Origin: Bacteroidota bacterium
GTDB taxonomy: Bacteria; Bacteroidota; Rhodothermia; Rhodothermales; Bin80
Direction of reading: 5' to 3'
Length of the DNA stretch: 59,399 nt
Assembly (NCBI GenBank): GCA_026709065.1
Contig: JAPOTS010000055.1
Span: forward strand, 1-59,399
Of the stretch, positions 28,293-39,100 are shown one piece after another. Below the pieces are notes generated by a model. That model worked only from the letters and a program-made list of their open reading frames with translations. It ran no database searches and was not told the DNA's origin. Both the position numbers and the translations under genes were made by a program. How positions within the stretch are numbered: position 1 is the stretch's first letter; each line of letters begins with the position of its first letter.

Positions 28293-30002
28293 TCATAGAT
28301 CATGTCCAGCATGTATGGATTCGTTTGTACTGGACTCAATCACTTCATGGATAATGGATTCAACAAGACGAGATCGAGAAATTTCTAAACGCGATATACT
28401 TGCCTCTAATTGGTCACACAAAGACATGAGTTCATTGACCTTTGCCACAATTCTACGTTGCTCGGCTAATGGCGGAATAGGAATAGGAAGAGTTGCAAAA
28501 TCAGTACTCTTGATTGCAGGATAAGCTTGCCCACGCTGATAGATTTTAACGAGCTCAATGAAAAATGTAGTACGAAGAACAATCCATATGTAGTTGGGAA
28601 GTACTAACCCATGTCCATTCAAAACCTCAAATGCTGTACTTACAATAACTGGAGGATTTAAGACATCTTCAATAATCGCGATATTTAATAGATAGGGGCG
28701 AACACATGAAAAAATGACATCACCTGATTGCGCTATTTTACGTGCACGACTCGGGGCTTTGTTAGGATGCAACACTTTAGGACGAGTAAGTATACCCTTC
28801 TCCTTATCAATTGAAGATACATCAATATAAGTAAAAGGTGTTGACGGAACTGTTTGTCCACGATCGCTTGTTACTTCGCGAATCTGTGCCCAACTCCAAT
28901 TTGATGGAATGACAAAAGGTGGAGTCTCAATGAAATTATTAATTTTCTGCTGTCGTATTTCGCCACGTTTAAGTAATCGTTCTTTTAAATCTGCTATTCG
29001 TTTTAATAACTCCAATGCTGGCTCATCTGTTGAATCTTGGAGTGCGAGCTTACCTGATACTGCAAGATTGTGAATGACTTGGCGTAAATACTTAACCTGA
29101 TCAACTCGCTTTGTAAGTATTGGTATTGCTTCAACAGTATATCGTGCGGTAGATTGAAATGCTGACTCATCTCCAATAGAATTTAATAAGCGATTAAGAG
29201 TGGACTTGTTCAGATTTTCTCGTAGGTCTTCTCTTGTCCGCCTAGTCAATTCCAATTGATCACAAAGAGTCATGAGTTCATTGACCTTTTTGACAATACG
29301 ATGTTGTTCTGCTAATGGCGGAAGTGGAAACGGGGCGCTAAGAGCATTCTTGGTGCGAAGTCTAGGCATCTTCACCCCGCCTGCATGTGCACTGGCGTAT
29401 TGTACGAAATCAGAAGATCTCAGTGCAATCGCGCAGAATTGGGGGGAGATGTACTTATAGGGACGGATTGAAATAATTTCAGTTGTTGAATAACCATCTT
29501 CATCAGCTACTAAAACTTTGTTTAGGTGGGGGTTGGTTTTTCCATAGAGAATATCACCAGATAAAAAAAATGATTTAGTGCTTTTAGGATTTCTTTCTCT
29601 TAATGATACTCGCTTCAATAGATGACCTGTTTCTTTTTCAATGTCTTTCAGATACAGTAACCATGCAGAGGGATTAAGCAGATGTGAGTCACATTTGACC
29701 CCTGCATCATACTGAAATATAGTTCCTAATGCAACCCAGCACCATGACTCGGGTAATTGGTATGGAGGAGTAGACATTTCAAGAAATAAACCATCCGTTT
29801 TTCTGAGGCTACCTTCTTTCATTAAGCACTCTTTTTCATACAAGATTTGGTTTAGAAGTTCTGTTGCAGACTCATCGCATGACTGTAAGTTTGTAAGCTT
29901 GCCCCTGACAGCCAAATCCAATATAAATTTTCTCAAGAGAATAATTGCTTGAGGCGTTTCCCCAATTTGATCCAAAAGAGTGATGATAAAGTTTGGGTTC
30001 AC
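28293..30002 (-). CDS. hsdS: Type I restriction-modification specificity subunit HsdS
   Basis: HsdS selects the bipartite target of the type I complex. The 569-aa protein has two target recognition domains: the first at about 75-240, ending in FPLPPLAEQHRIVKKVNEL, and the second at about 375-530, ending in IPIPPLAEQRRIVAKVNEL. Each is followed by the conserved helical spacer (MTLCDQLE, MSLCDQLE). Both repeats are intact, so a full dimeric recognition site is expected. The start overlaps the hsdM stop by 4 nt. Confidence 0.94.
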   Translation of the reverse strand: MNPNFIITLLDQIGETPQAIILLRKFILDLAVRGKLTNLQSCDESATELLNQILYEKECLMKEGSLRKTDGLFLEMSTPPYQLPESWCWVALGTIFQYDAGVKCDSHLLNPSAWLLYLKDIEKETGHLLKRVSLRERNPKSTKSFFLSGDILYGKTNPHLNKVLVADEDGYSTTEIISIRPYKYISPQFCAIALRSSDFVQYASAHAGGVKMPRLRTKNALSAPFPLPPLAEQHRIVKKVNELMTLCDQLELTRRTREDLRENLNKSTLNRLLNSIGDESAFQSTARYTVEAIPILTKRVDQVKYLRQVIHNLAVSGKLALQDSTDEPALELLKRIADLKERLLKRGEIRQQKINNFIETPPFVIPSNWSWAQIREVTSDRGQTVPSTPFTYIDVSSIDKEKGILTRPKVLHPNKAPSRARKIAQSGDVIFSCVRPYLLNIAIIEDVLNPPVIVSTAFEVLNGHGLVLPNYIWIVLRTTFFIELVKIYQRGQAYPAIKSTDFATLPIPIPPLAEQRRIVAKVNELMSLCDQLEASISRLEISRSRLVESIIHEVIESSTNESIHAGHDL

Positions 30003-31453
30003 CTGAGAAGTGCCTCTATTAAAATATCTTTAAATTGATTGCGAATCGAAACAACATCACTCTCTGCGATAAGAAGTTTTTCTATAAGTTCTTCTGGATC
30101 TGCATAATCATTTTCCTGTGAATAGGGGTTCTTGAAATCTAAGTTATACCCACACGAATGGATTTCCTCAATGTTCACTTTCCAAGAGCGAGTTGTCTCT
30201 TCACGTCCTTCACGTTCAGTTCCTCCCCACCACTCAATACAATCATTAAAATCGTCCAGACAAATAGGTTTTGTCTTTGAATAGGACTTCTGTCCTTCAG
30301 GGATTTGATGCTCCCAATACCAAATATCCTTAGTAGGTTCACCCTTTGTAAAGAATAATAAGTTAGTTCCAATAGAGGTGTACGGACTAAAGACTGAATT
30401 TGGAAGGCGGATGATTGTATGAAGATTACATCTCTCTAATAATTCTTGCTTAATCTTTGTCTTAACTTCTTCACCAAACAAAGAACCATCTGGTAAAACA
30501 ATTGCAGCCCTTCCATGAGGCTTTAAAATTCTGATAATGAGAGCAAGGAATAAATCTGCAGTCTCACGTGTCTGAAACTGCTTAGGGAAATTTGACTTAA
30601 TGCCTTCTTCTTCTTTGCCCCCAAAAGGTGGGTTCGTTAATACGATATCTACGCGTTCTTCTACCCCCCAAGAAATGTAAGGGCGTGCCAGTGTATTGTC
30701 ACGGCGTAGAAAAGAAGGATCTTCAATTCCATGGAGAAGCATGTTGGTAATGGCTAACATATGAGGAAGTGGTTTTTTCTCTACTGCTTTTAAAGATTCT
30801 TGAATTTTATAGAGATCATCAGTTCGCTTCCCATAGCGTTCACGCATATGTTTAATTGCACATGTTAAAAAACCTCCTGTACCACATGCTGGGTCAAATA
30901 ATATCTCACCAGGCTTTGGGTCAATCATCTGCGTCATAAACGAAGTCACTGCACGCGGCGTGTAGTATTCTCCAGCATCTCCTGCCGATTGAAGACCATT
31001 TAATATCTGTTCATAAATATCGCCGAAATGCTGTCTATCTACCAAACTATTGAAGTCAATATTGTTAATCTTATTTAAAACCTGCCGAATTAATTGACCT
31101 GATTTCATGTAATTGTACGTATCTTCAAATACACTTCGTACTACATTAGCACGAGGACCGATGTTAGTATGGAGTTCCTTCAACTTTGGAAATAAAGTGT
31201 CATTAACAAATCGGATCAACTCGTCGCCCGTGATACCCTCTGGATTAGCGGCCCAGCTATGCCAACGTAAATCATTTGGAATGGGAGATTTATAATTATC
31301 TCCTTTCAGTAATTCTAATTCTATGTCCTGATCATCAATAATCTTCAAAAAGAACATCCAACATAACTGGCTGATTCGCTGGGCATCACCATCAACGCCT
31401 TCATCTTGGCGCATGATATTCTGAATAGACCTAACTAATGTGCTGACAGACAT
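29999..31453 (-). CDS. hsdM: Type I DNA methyltransferase subunit HsdM
   Basis: N6-adenine methyltransferase of the type I complex, using S-adenosylmethionine. It has 484 aa with an N-terminal HsdM helical domain (to about 135), the SAM-binding motif DPACGTGGF (187-195) and catalytic NPPFGG (274-279). The GDAGEYYTPRAV segment (about 158-169) is the usual signature. It sits in the middle of a R-M-S operon, 3 nt after hsdR and overlapping hsdS by 4 nt. Confidence 0.96.
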   Translation of the reverse strand: MSVSTLVRSIQNIMRQDEGVDGDAQRISQLCWMFFLKIIDDQDIELELLKGDNYKSPIPNDLRWHSWAANPEGITGDELIRFVNDTLFPKLKELHTNIGPRANVVRSVFEDTYNYMKSGQLIRQVLNKINNIDFNSLVDRQHFGDIYEQILNGLQSAGDAGEYYTPRAVTSFMTQMIDPKPGEILFDPACGTGGFLTCAIKHMRERYGKRTDDLYKIQESLKAVEKKPLPHMLAITNMLLHGIEDPSFLRRDNTLARPYISWGVEERVDIVLTNPPFGGKEEEGIKSNFPKQFQTRETADLFLALIIRILKPHGRAAIVLPDGSLFGEEVKTKIKQELLERCNLHTIIRLPNSVFSPYTSIGTNLLFFTKGEPTKDIWYWEHQIPEGQKSYSKTKPICLDDFNDCIEWWGGTEREGREETTRSWKVNIEEIHSCGYNLDFKNPYSQENDYADPEELIEKLLIAESDVVSIRNQFKDILIEALLR

Positions 31454-31456
31454 TTT

Positions 31457-33808
31457 TCAAACTACATCATTATATAGTGCGGACTGAAGATCATAGAGTG
31501 CCTGATCATAATCTTGTCTTTCACCGAAATCATTGATCAATTCTATTGGAGTACCAAGTTGATTAAATGGTGAAATTTTTAGAACCATTGGATCATCCAA
31601 GTTCTTTAACCCTTCATCAGCATATTTATCTATCAGACGGTTAATTACAATCTGAGAACGACTGGTATATTTTGTTGATAAGCCTAAGCTTCTAGCATTT
31701 TCAGCCCGTTCTTTACGAGTTCGTGGCTTGACATCAAATGCAATATGACATATTAAGTCAAATGGATCAAAGTCTTTGTTAAATTCTTTAGCAAGTTTAG
31801 TCATAGGTAGCCCATTTGATTCCATCTCCTCAATGACAGATTGTTTCCTCGTTGCTAATTTCCAGCACTTGAGGAAGTCATCAAGAGTTGGAAACTGCTT
31901 GCGAATAGACTTTCTTGTGTGGTCGCGTAATGATTCAGAAGTCAGATTTCCATCCCTATTCAAATAACGGATTTGTTCTCCAATAATCTCAACTTCAACA
32001 CCATCAATATAAACCTTTTTACGCGCTTCGTAAGGGTCAGAAGGAGGTTCAACCACTTTTCCATCTGGATTCAGCTGATCATCACCTGAATCACCTTCTG
32101 GTTCTGAATCAGGTGGCACGATCGGATCTCCACCCTTCGGCTCGTATATTTGAATTGGTTCTCCATCAAAATCAGGATCCATAAAATGACGGGTAGCTCC
32201 ACGAAAATCAATGAGTGTGAAAAAATACTTTTCCGTATCCTCGTGTACTCGAGTACCACGACCAACTATCTGCTTAAATTCTGTCATAGATCCCACATCT
32301 CTATTAAGCACAATGAGCCTGCAAGTCTGAACATCAACCCCAGTTGAGAGCATGTGTGACGTAGTTACAAGAGTTGGGTATTTTGATTCTGGATCAATGA
32401 AATTACTGAGTTCATTCTTGCCTGATTCATCTGAAGTTGTAATTCTCATGACATAACGTGAGTCAATCTTCACCAAATCCTTATTCTCATTGACCAGAGC
32501 CTGACGCATTCGCGCGGCATGTTCCTGATCTACACAAAATATAATGGTCTTCTGGTATTGATCTCTGCTCTCTTTCAGAAAATCAGTGACTCGTCTGGCA
32601 ACTACTTTGTCCCGTTCAGCAATCACAAGGGTACGGTCATAGTCTTTTACATCGTAGACTTTATCTTCAACGAGTTCTCCATAGATATCAACCTTACCCT
32701 CTTCAGGTCTATACCCTTCCAGATCAATGTCAATATGACTTCGAATTACTTTATAGGGAGCCAGAAATCCATCTTCAATCCCTTGTTTCAGAGAGTAAGT
32801 GTAAACGGGGTCTCCAAAATATTCAATATTAGAGACATATTTCGTCTCCCTAGGTGTAGCAGTAAGTCCAATTTGGGTAGCAGATGAGAAATACTCAAGA
32901 ATTTCTCGCCATGCAGAGTCATCGGCAGCACTTCCGCGGTGACATTCATCAATTACGATCAAGTCAAAGAAAGTCTTTGAAAACTCTTTATAGGCTTTTC
33001 TTTCTTCTTCATGACCTGTAAGCATTTGATATAAACCAAGATAGATCTCATAAGATGGATCAATAGGGCGCCTAATCTTAGTCATTTTTCCACCAAAAGG
33101 CCGAAAATCATTCGTCTTAGTTTGATCAATGAGTATGTTACGATCAGCAAGAAATAAAATTCTTTTTTTTCGTTGTGTTTTCCATAGTCGCCAAATGATT
33201 TGAAAGGCAGTATAGGTTTTTCCAGTACCTGTAGCCATAACCAACAGAATTCTGTTCTGCCCCTTAGCAATTGCCTCAGTAGCAGCATTTATAGCTGCCG
33301 TCTGATAGTAGCGAGGTTTTTTACCGCTAATGTCGTGATAGTAATCCTGAAGAACGATTTTCTCACTACTCTCGTCTAATCCTTTCCACATACGATAACG
33401 ATCCCATAGGTCATCGGGTGATGGAAATTCATTCATTTTTAGAGTAGTTTCAATAGTTTTACTTGTTCCAGTACAGTCGTGAAACAAAAAACCATCCCCA
33501 TTTGAAGAGAATGCAAATGGAAGATTCAATAATTTGGCATACTCTAATGCTTGCTGTATGCCATCCCCAATGCTATGATTATTGTCCTTTGCTTCAATTA
33601 CCGCTATTGGAAAATCAGGTTTGTAGTCCAGAATATAATCCGCACGTTTCCCTTGTCCGCGTTTACACGATTTACCTCGAACAGAAATTTTACCTCTTGT
33701 AAAGCTTTCTTCACGAATTTGTGACATCAAGTCCCACCCTGCTTCTTGCAGAGCGGGCATGATGTACTTTGAGCGAATATCTTGCTCAGTCAGTTTTTTC
33801 TTATTCAT
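31457..33808 (-). CDS. hsdR: Type I restriction endonuclease subunit HsdR
   Basis: Motor and nuclease subunit that translocates DNA and cuts unmethylated targets. The protein has 783 aa, typical of the EcoEI/EcoAI type. The N-terminal PD-(D/E)xK nuclease shows D57 and E72-A-K74. The helicase core has ATGTGKT (192-198), DECH (287-290), LTATP and a motif VI region QIVGRGTRVHED; the EcoEI-type C-terminal domain follows. No frameshift or lost catalytic residue is visible, so the whole hsdRMS operon appears functional. The promoter must lie upstream of 33808 in the long gene-less stretch. Confidence 0.95.
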   Translation of the reverse strand: MNKKKLTEQDIRSKYIMPALQEAGWDLMSQIREESFTRGKISVRGKSCKRGQGKRADYILDYKPDFPIAVIEAKDNNHSIGDGIQQALEYAKLLNLPFAFSSNGDGFLFHDCTGTSKTIETTLKMNEFPSPDDLWDRYRMWKGLDESSEKIVLQDYYHDISGKKPRYYQTAAINAATEAIAKGQNRILLVMATGTGKTYTAFQIIWRLWKTQRKKRILFLADRNILIDQTKTNDFRPFGGKMTKIRRPIDPSYEIYLGLYQMLTGHEEERKAYKEFSKTFFDLIVIDECHRGSAADDSAWREILEYFSSATQIGLTATPRETKYVSNIEYFGDPVYTYSLKQGIEDGFLAPYKVIRSHIDIDLEGYRPEEGKVDIYGELVEDKVYDVKDYDRTLVIAERDKVVARRVTDFLKESRDQYQKTIIFCVDQEHAARMRQALVNENKDLVKIDSRYVMRITTSDESGKNELSNFIDPESKYPTLVTTSHMLSTGVDVQTCRLIVLNRDVGSMTEFKQIVGRGTRVHEDTEKYFFTLIDFRGATRHFMDPDFDGEPIQIYEPKGGDPIVPPDSEPEGDSGDDQLNPDGKVVEPPSDPYEARKKVYIDGVEVEIIGEQIRYLNRDGNLTSESLRDHTRKSIRKQFPTLDDFLKCWKLATRKQSVIEEMESNGLPMTKLAKEFNKDFDPFDLICHIAFDVKPRTRKERAENARSLGLSTKYTSRSQIVINRLIDKYADEGLKNLDDPMVLKISPFNQLGTPIELINDFGERQDYDQALYDLQSALYNDVV

Positions 33809-35147
33809 TATTCTAAAATACTTTCCAATGCATTACCCATTAACTTGAACCATTTGATCATATAAATGGTATCTTTCGAGTTAAGAATCGCTCATCATAG
33901 AAATTGAAATTACTTGTAATAAAGATAATGATAACATGCGAAAAACTGATTATCCCATTATGGAAAAGGGGTTGTTTCAACTAAATGAACAACCTCATTT
34001 AGGAAAAATAAGGATCATGTATCTATCATCGGATACCATAGTAACTCACTTTAACGAGATTTTGACACACATCAGTGTAGTGCATTGTTTACAGTAATAC
34101 GATCATGGACACAAGTGCCTCTCATGAACTCTACACCATTTTTTGCGTATTATTGTAGCAATCTCTATGTGATCTTACTCTCTCTCAATGCATGAATCCC
34201 CACTTGACCTGATCGTAGTATCTGTCACATCTTATGGAAACAGGGGGGAGGAGATATGATTAATCTTGATATGATCAGGCTAGTTAATTAGTTGATGGGC
34301 GGTTCTTAGGAATTTATGAATTTTGAATCATTTCTGAACCCGTTGAAGCTGGGCTAAAGTTCTGTTATCCTTAGTCGTGATGTACGTTATTAAAGTGTTC
34401 AATCAATCCTTCAGTATTGCTCTACAGGATAATTCTCATTTGCTGATCGAGAGGTAACGTTCTTTTGATTACAAAACACTTGACAGATATAAAGAATTAG
34501 GATTAAAAGATCAATAGAAATAACTGCATGACGATAATTATGCCAAAGTATTATTCAGATTGATTTCCTCCTGTACAACAACCGCCCCATCAATCAAGAT
34601 GGCACAGACCTTAATGACCTGCTTTATTCCAGTACTAAAATATTGTTAAGTTGACGATAGAGTGATTAGATTTGAAGAACATTTACATCATTTAACCATC
34701 CTTGAAGACTTGGAAAAGGTTAAACACTACCATCACATTGAAGCAGGGGGCTGGTTGCTTTGATCTCTATAGTAACTTCTATGTAATTACATCTACTTGT
34801 AGTTGGATCACCAAATTCAACCTTTTGTCCTATGATTATCGTTTAGCTCACGCTAAGAATTAAAAAATTCAGCATTGTTGAGATGAAGCGCCCAGAAAAC
34901 CCTATGCCATGATCATTTCTACGACTCACTTAACTAGAGAACTGTTACTCAAATTCTCTGTAGCCTCTCACATATACAGCTTATTAAATGTATATAATGG
35001 CACACATTGATGAATAATGGATTTGATTGGATTTAGTCAAGATTTTCGTCCATAGATTTACCCGATTCCGTAGAACTTTTAAACATTGAGTATTGTTGTT
35101 GTAATTCCGCCTTTTCACTAGTCATATAATTTAACTTTGATCTTTCT
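33809..35147. other. Long gene-less region between hsdR and murQ
   Basis: About 1.34 kb without a supported gene, AT-rich and full of stops. It must hold the hsdRMS promoter (left end) and the murQ promoter (right end). A 53-codon ATG frame at 33936-34097 (+) is the longest short frame; I recognise no family. An imperfect inverted repeat, ttgatgggcggtt (34292-34304) and aaccgccccatcaa (34580-34593), brackets about 275 bases. A short frame near 34570-34630 reads NNRPINQDGTDLNDLL. This may be debris of an element or gene. No DnaA box cluster or iteron was seen. Confidence 0.5.
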
Positions 35148-36068
35148 ATGTCCGATGTTCCACCCCTGTTTGATGAGCTCCAAAGCCTGATAACCGAACA
35201 ACGTAATCCTAATTCCTTGAATATTGATGATGCTTCGGTAGAAGAAATTCTCTCCATCATTAACATAGAAGATCAGCGCGTTCCACTGGCGGTAAAAGAC
35301 GAGATTCCTTATATTACCAAAGCCGTCAATATCGTAACCGCAACCCTTAAAACTGGCGGACGATTATTCTATGTTGGTGCTGGAACCAGTGGACGTTTGG
35401 GAATTTTAGACGCATCCGAGTGTCCTCCGACATTTGGATCATCCCCGGAAGATATACAGGGAATTATCGCTGGTGGCAAAGAGGCCGTTTTTCGCGCACA
35501 GGAGGGGGCAGAGGATGTCGCTTCAGACGGTGCAGATGCACTCGTTGTAGCAGGAGTACGCCCAACCGATGTGGTGTGTGGGATTGCTGCGAGTCGACGA
35601 ACACCCTTTGTCGTCGGAGCAATTTCTCAAGCCAAAAAGATCGGCTGTCAAACACTCTTTATTACATGCAACCCAAGATCTAACTTCAATATCTCAGATG
35701 TTGATGTCGCTATCTGTGTCGTTGTAGGCCCAGAAGTGATTATGGGATCTACTCGTATGAAAAGTGGAACAGCCCAGAAATTAGTCCTCAACATGATCAC
35801 AACCGCATCAATGATAAGGTTAGGGAAAGTATACCAGAATATGATGGTTGACTTACAAATGACAGCCGAAAAACTGACGCAGCGATCTCGCCGTACCGTC
35901 ATGACCGTAACTGGATTATCTTATCAAGATGCTACAACCGTACTAGCTGCTGCTGATGGTCATGTCAAAACCGCACTCGTCATGGTTCTCGCTGAAGTTT
36001 CCAAAAACGAAGCCCTCGCCCGACTGGAAAAATCAGATGGATTTGTGCGCGGAGCGCTGAAAATATAA
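35148..36068 (+). CDS. murQ: N-acetylmuramic acid 6-phosphate etherase
   Basis: MurQ cleaves the lactyl ether of MurNAc-6-phosphate to GlcNAc-6-phosphate and D-lactate during cell-wall recycling. It has 306 aa, full length. The SIS domain shows FYVGAGTSGRLGILDASECPPTFG (catalytic Glu91) and later GPEVIMGSTRMKSGTAQK. A C-terminal small helical domain is present. It is followed by a parS site and mfd on the same strand, with no anmK or PTS transporter nearby. Confidence 0.96.
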   Translation: MSDVPPLFDELQSLITEQRNPNSLNIDDASVEEILSIINIEDQRVPLAVKDEIPYITKAVNIVTATLKTGGRLFYVGAGTSGRLGILDASECPPTFGSSPEDIQGIIAGGKEAVFRAQEGAEDVASDGADALVVAGVRPTDVVCGIAASRRTPFVVGAISQAKKIGCQTLFITCNPRSNFNISDVDVAICVVVGPEVIMGSTRMKSGTAQKLVLNMITTASMIRLGKVYQNMMVDLQMTAEKLTQRSRRTVMTVTGLSYQDATTVLAAADGHVKTALVMVLAEVSKNEALARLEKSDGFVRGALKI

Positions 36069-36092
36069 TTTGTAAAGGATTAAAAACCTGAG

Positions 36093-36108
36093 TGTTCCAC
36101 GTGAAACA
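36093..36108. promoter_or_regulatory. parS site (ParB-binding)
   Basis: TGTTCCACGTGAAACA matches the conserved parS 16-mer TGTTNCACGTGAAACA with no mismatch outside the variable position. It lies in the 56-nt gap between murQ and mfd. ParB spreads from such sites, which cluster close to oriC and allow ParA-driven chromosome segregation. Confidence 0.85.
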
Positions 36109-36124
36109 TATCCGATGGTAAGGT

Positions 36125-39100
36125 TTGAGTGAGTCACCGTTAAAAAGATTATCCTCCCATGTCTGCCAAGCGCCTTCATTTCAGGCGCTTTATACATGGT
36201 GTCAGAATGCAACTGGAGATAGAGAATGCGTCTTGCTAAATTGCCCAGGATCTCTTCCATCTTTTTTGCTGTCGCATGTATGGGGGATTGGTCGCTCCAT
36301 TGTATGTATCGCTCCTGACTCAGAAGAGGCGCGGCTACTACACGGGGATATAGCAGAGTTGGGACTTCCAAGTCTCTTGTATCCGCCATTAGGATCTTCC
36401 CCCTACAACGATGAGCAAGTTGAAGACTCCGCTCCTATGGTTCGTCGGCATGATATTCTACAGCAACTCAATACCGCAGACCAAACACTCGTCGTTACAG
36501 GGCTTAGAGCAGTTCTTGAGCGAATGCCAGCACCAGAAAAAACTCTTGCAGAATCTGTGACGATCAATGCTGGGGACCGAATTGCTCCCGATACACTCAT
36601 TGATACCCTTACTGATAAGGGCTTTATAAGAGTCCCCTTTGTTCAGGAAACTGGTGAAATGGCATGGCGCGGTGGGATTATAGATGTCTTTCCCTACACA
36701 GGTGGACTTCCCTTGCGCTTAGAATTTTTCGGTAATGAACTTGAATCAATTCGAGAATTTGATCCAGTGAACCAGCGCTCAGTCAGCCGACTAAAGAGGG
36801 CTCGACTCGTTCCAAAACCCGCACATGCTTCCAAACAGATTTCATGGACATCATTACTGGAAAATACAGCTGAGAATTGTATTATGATGCTTTTTGAAGA
36901 ACCAAGGATGATAGAAGATGCGAAAGCGACATGGGAAGAGATTCAAGAACAATATCTCTCAAAATTACGCTTAGACCCCGATTGCCCTGCTCCAGAATCT
37001 CGATACCTTTCTACGGAAACATTGCTTCGATCTTGGTCTTCAACCCCCCGAGTTCACATTCATGCCTCTCTGTTGCGCTCAGTTGATGAGATTGATATTC
37101 ATGGAAGCCCCCAACCGCCGTTTGGAGGGCAAATTGATATGGTTCGGTCAGATTTATCAGACTCTAACCGACAACTGACCTACATCATCTGCGACAGCAA
37201 GGGACAACAACAGCGCGTCAGATCTCTCCTTGACGATACGATTGATTCGGTTAATGTCTCATTTACCGTCGCATCTCTTAATCAAGGATTTACGCTCCCT
37301 GAAATAGGCTGCGCCGTCTATACAGATCATGAAATATTCGGGCGATATTTTCGACCGCGTGCACGCAAGATGGCTCGTTCAGGCGGCCTACGGCTACAAG
37401 AATTACAAAGCTTTAAACCCGGCGATTTTGTCGTACATAAAGAATATGGAATTGGTAAGTTTGGAGGCTTCAAGACCATCAAAGTCAAAGGGCGGAGCCA
37501 AGAATCAGTCCGGCTGATCTATGCCAATGATGATGTTCTATTTGTGAATGTAAATGCCCTCCACAAGCTCAGCAAGTACGCAGGTAAAGATAGTCAAGTT
37601 CCTGCCCTTACACGACTCGGGACAGAGCAATGGGAGCGCGCTAAAAACCGTGCTAAAAAGCGAATCAAGTCGATTGCTAGAGACCTGATTCGCCTTTATG
37701 CCGAACGTAAATCTGCACTTGGACACGCATTTGCAGTGGATTCAATCTGGCAAAAGGAATTGGAAGCATCCTTTCCATGGCAGGATACCCCAGACCAGTA
37801 TGAGGCTGCCGAGGCTGTGAAGCGTGATATGGAAGACACTGCCCCTATGGATAGACTTGTTTGTGGGGATGTTGGTTTCGGAAAAACAGAAGTGGCGATT
37901 CGTGCGGCGTTTAAGGCGGTTCAGGATGAAAAACAAGTGGCAATCTTGGTACCCACAACCGTACTTGCTCAGCAGCATTACATGACATTCAAGAAACGCT
38001 TAGAGTCATTCCCAGTGCGAATCGAAGTGATTTCTCGGCGCGTATCTGCCCCCGATGCACGAAGACTACTTAGCGATCTCAAATCAGGGAAGGTTGATAT
38101 ATTGATCGGAACACACAGACTGATCTCAAAAGATGTTGAGTTTAATGACTTAGGACTCTTAATCATTGATGAAGAGCAGAGATTTGGTGTTAGAATGAAA
38201 GAGAAACTCCGTCATTTGCGCGTGAATGTTGACACACTCACATTGACGGCAACTCCGATTCCCCGCACCTTACAATTTTCACTCATCGGAGCAAGAGATC
38301 TTTCAATTATTGGGACTCCCCCGCCAAACCGACAGCCAATCAAGACCCACATCCATTCCAAGGATTGGACTCTGATCCGTGATGCGATTTTATTTGAAAT
38401 CAATCGTGGGGGGCAGGTATTTTTTATTCATAATCGTATAGCGTCCATAGAAGACCTGATGACGCGGCTTCAAGATCTACTCCCTGGTGTTCGAATACGC
38501 ATCGGTCATGGGCGCATGCCTGCCCATGAACTTGAGGGCGTGATGACTGACTTTGTGGAACATAAGTTTGATGTATTACTGAGTACATCTATTGTCGAAA
38601 ATGGTCTTGACATTGCAAATGCCAATACCATTATCATTGATCGGGCTCACCTATTTGGTCTCGCAGAAATTCATCAGTTACGCGGTCGTGTTGGGCGCAG
38701 TGACCGAAAAGCATTTTGTTATTTACTACTCCCTTCAATTCATTCTCTGAGCAGGGATGCACGCCAAAGGTTACAGGCCGTTGAACAATTCAGTGATCTC
38801 GGCAGTGGCTTTCAAATTGCTATGCGCGATTTAGATATTCGGGGAGCAGGTAACATCCTTGGTGGTGAACAGAGTGGGTTCATCGCTGATTTAGGGCTTA
38901 ATACATATTATCAGATGTTGGATGAAGCCGTTCGTGAATTAAGAAATGAAGACTTTTCCGAGATGTTTAGGGATATAGATTTGCCTCACACTGAGGATAC
39001 AATCATTGACCTTGATGTCAGTGCCTCTTTGCCAAAACCTTATGTTACGAATGATCTTGAGCGGTTGTCTTTGTATCGCCGAATAGGAGAGGCACCAGAC

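Noticed and set aside
35033..35266. Minus-strand 77-codon frame over the murQ start
   Set aside because: Antisense to conserved murQ codons; no protein-like signal outside the overlap.
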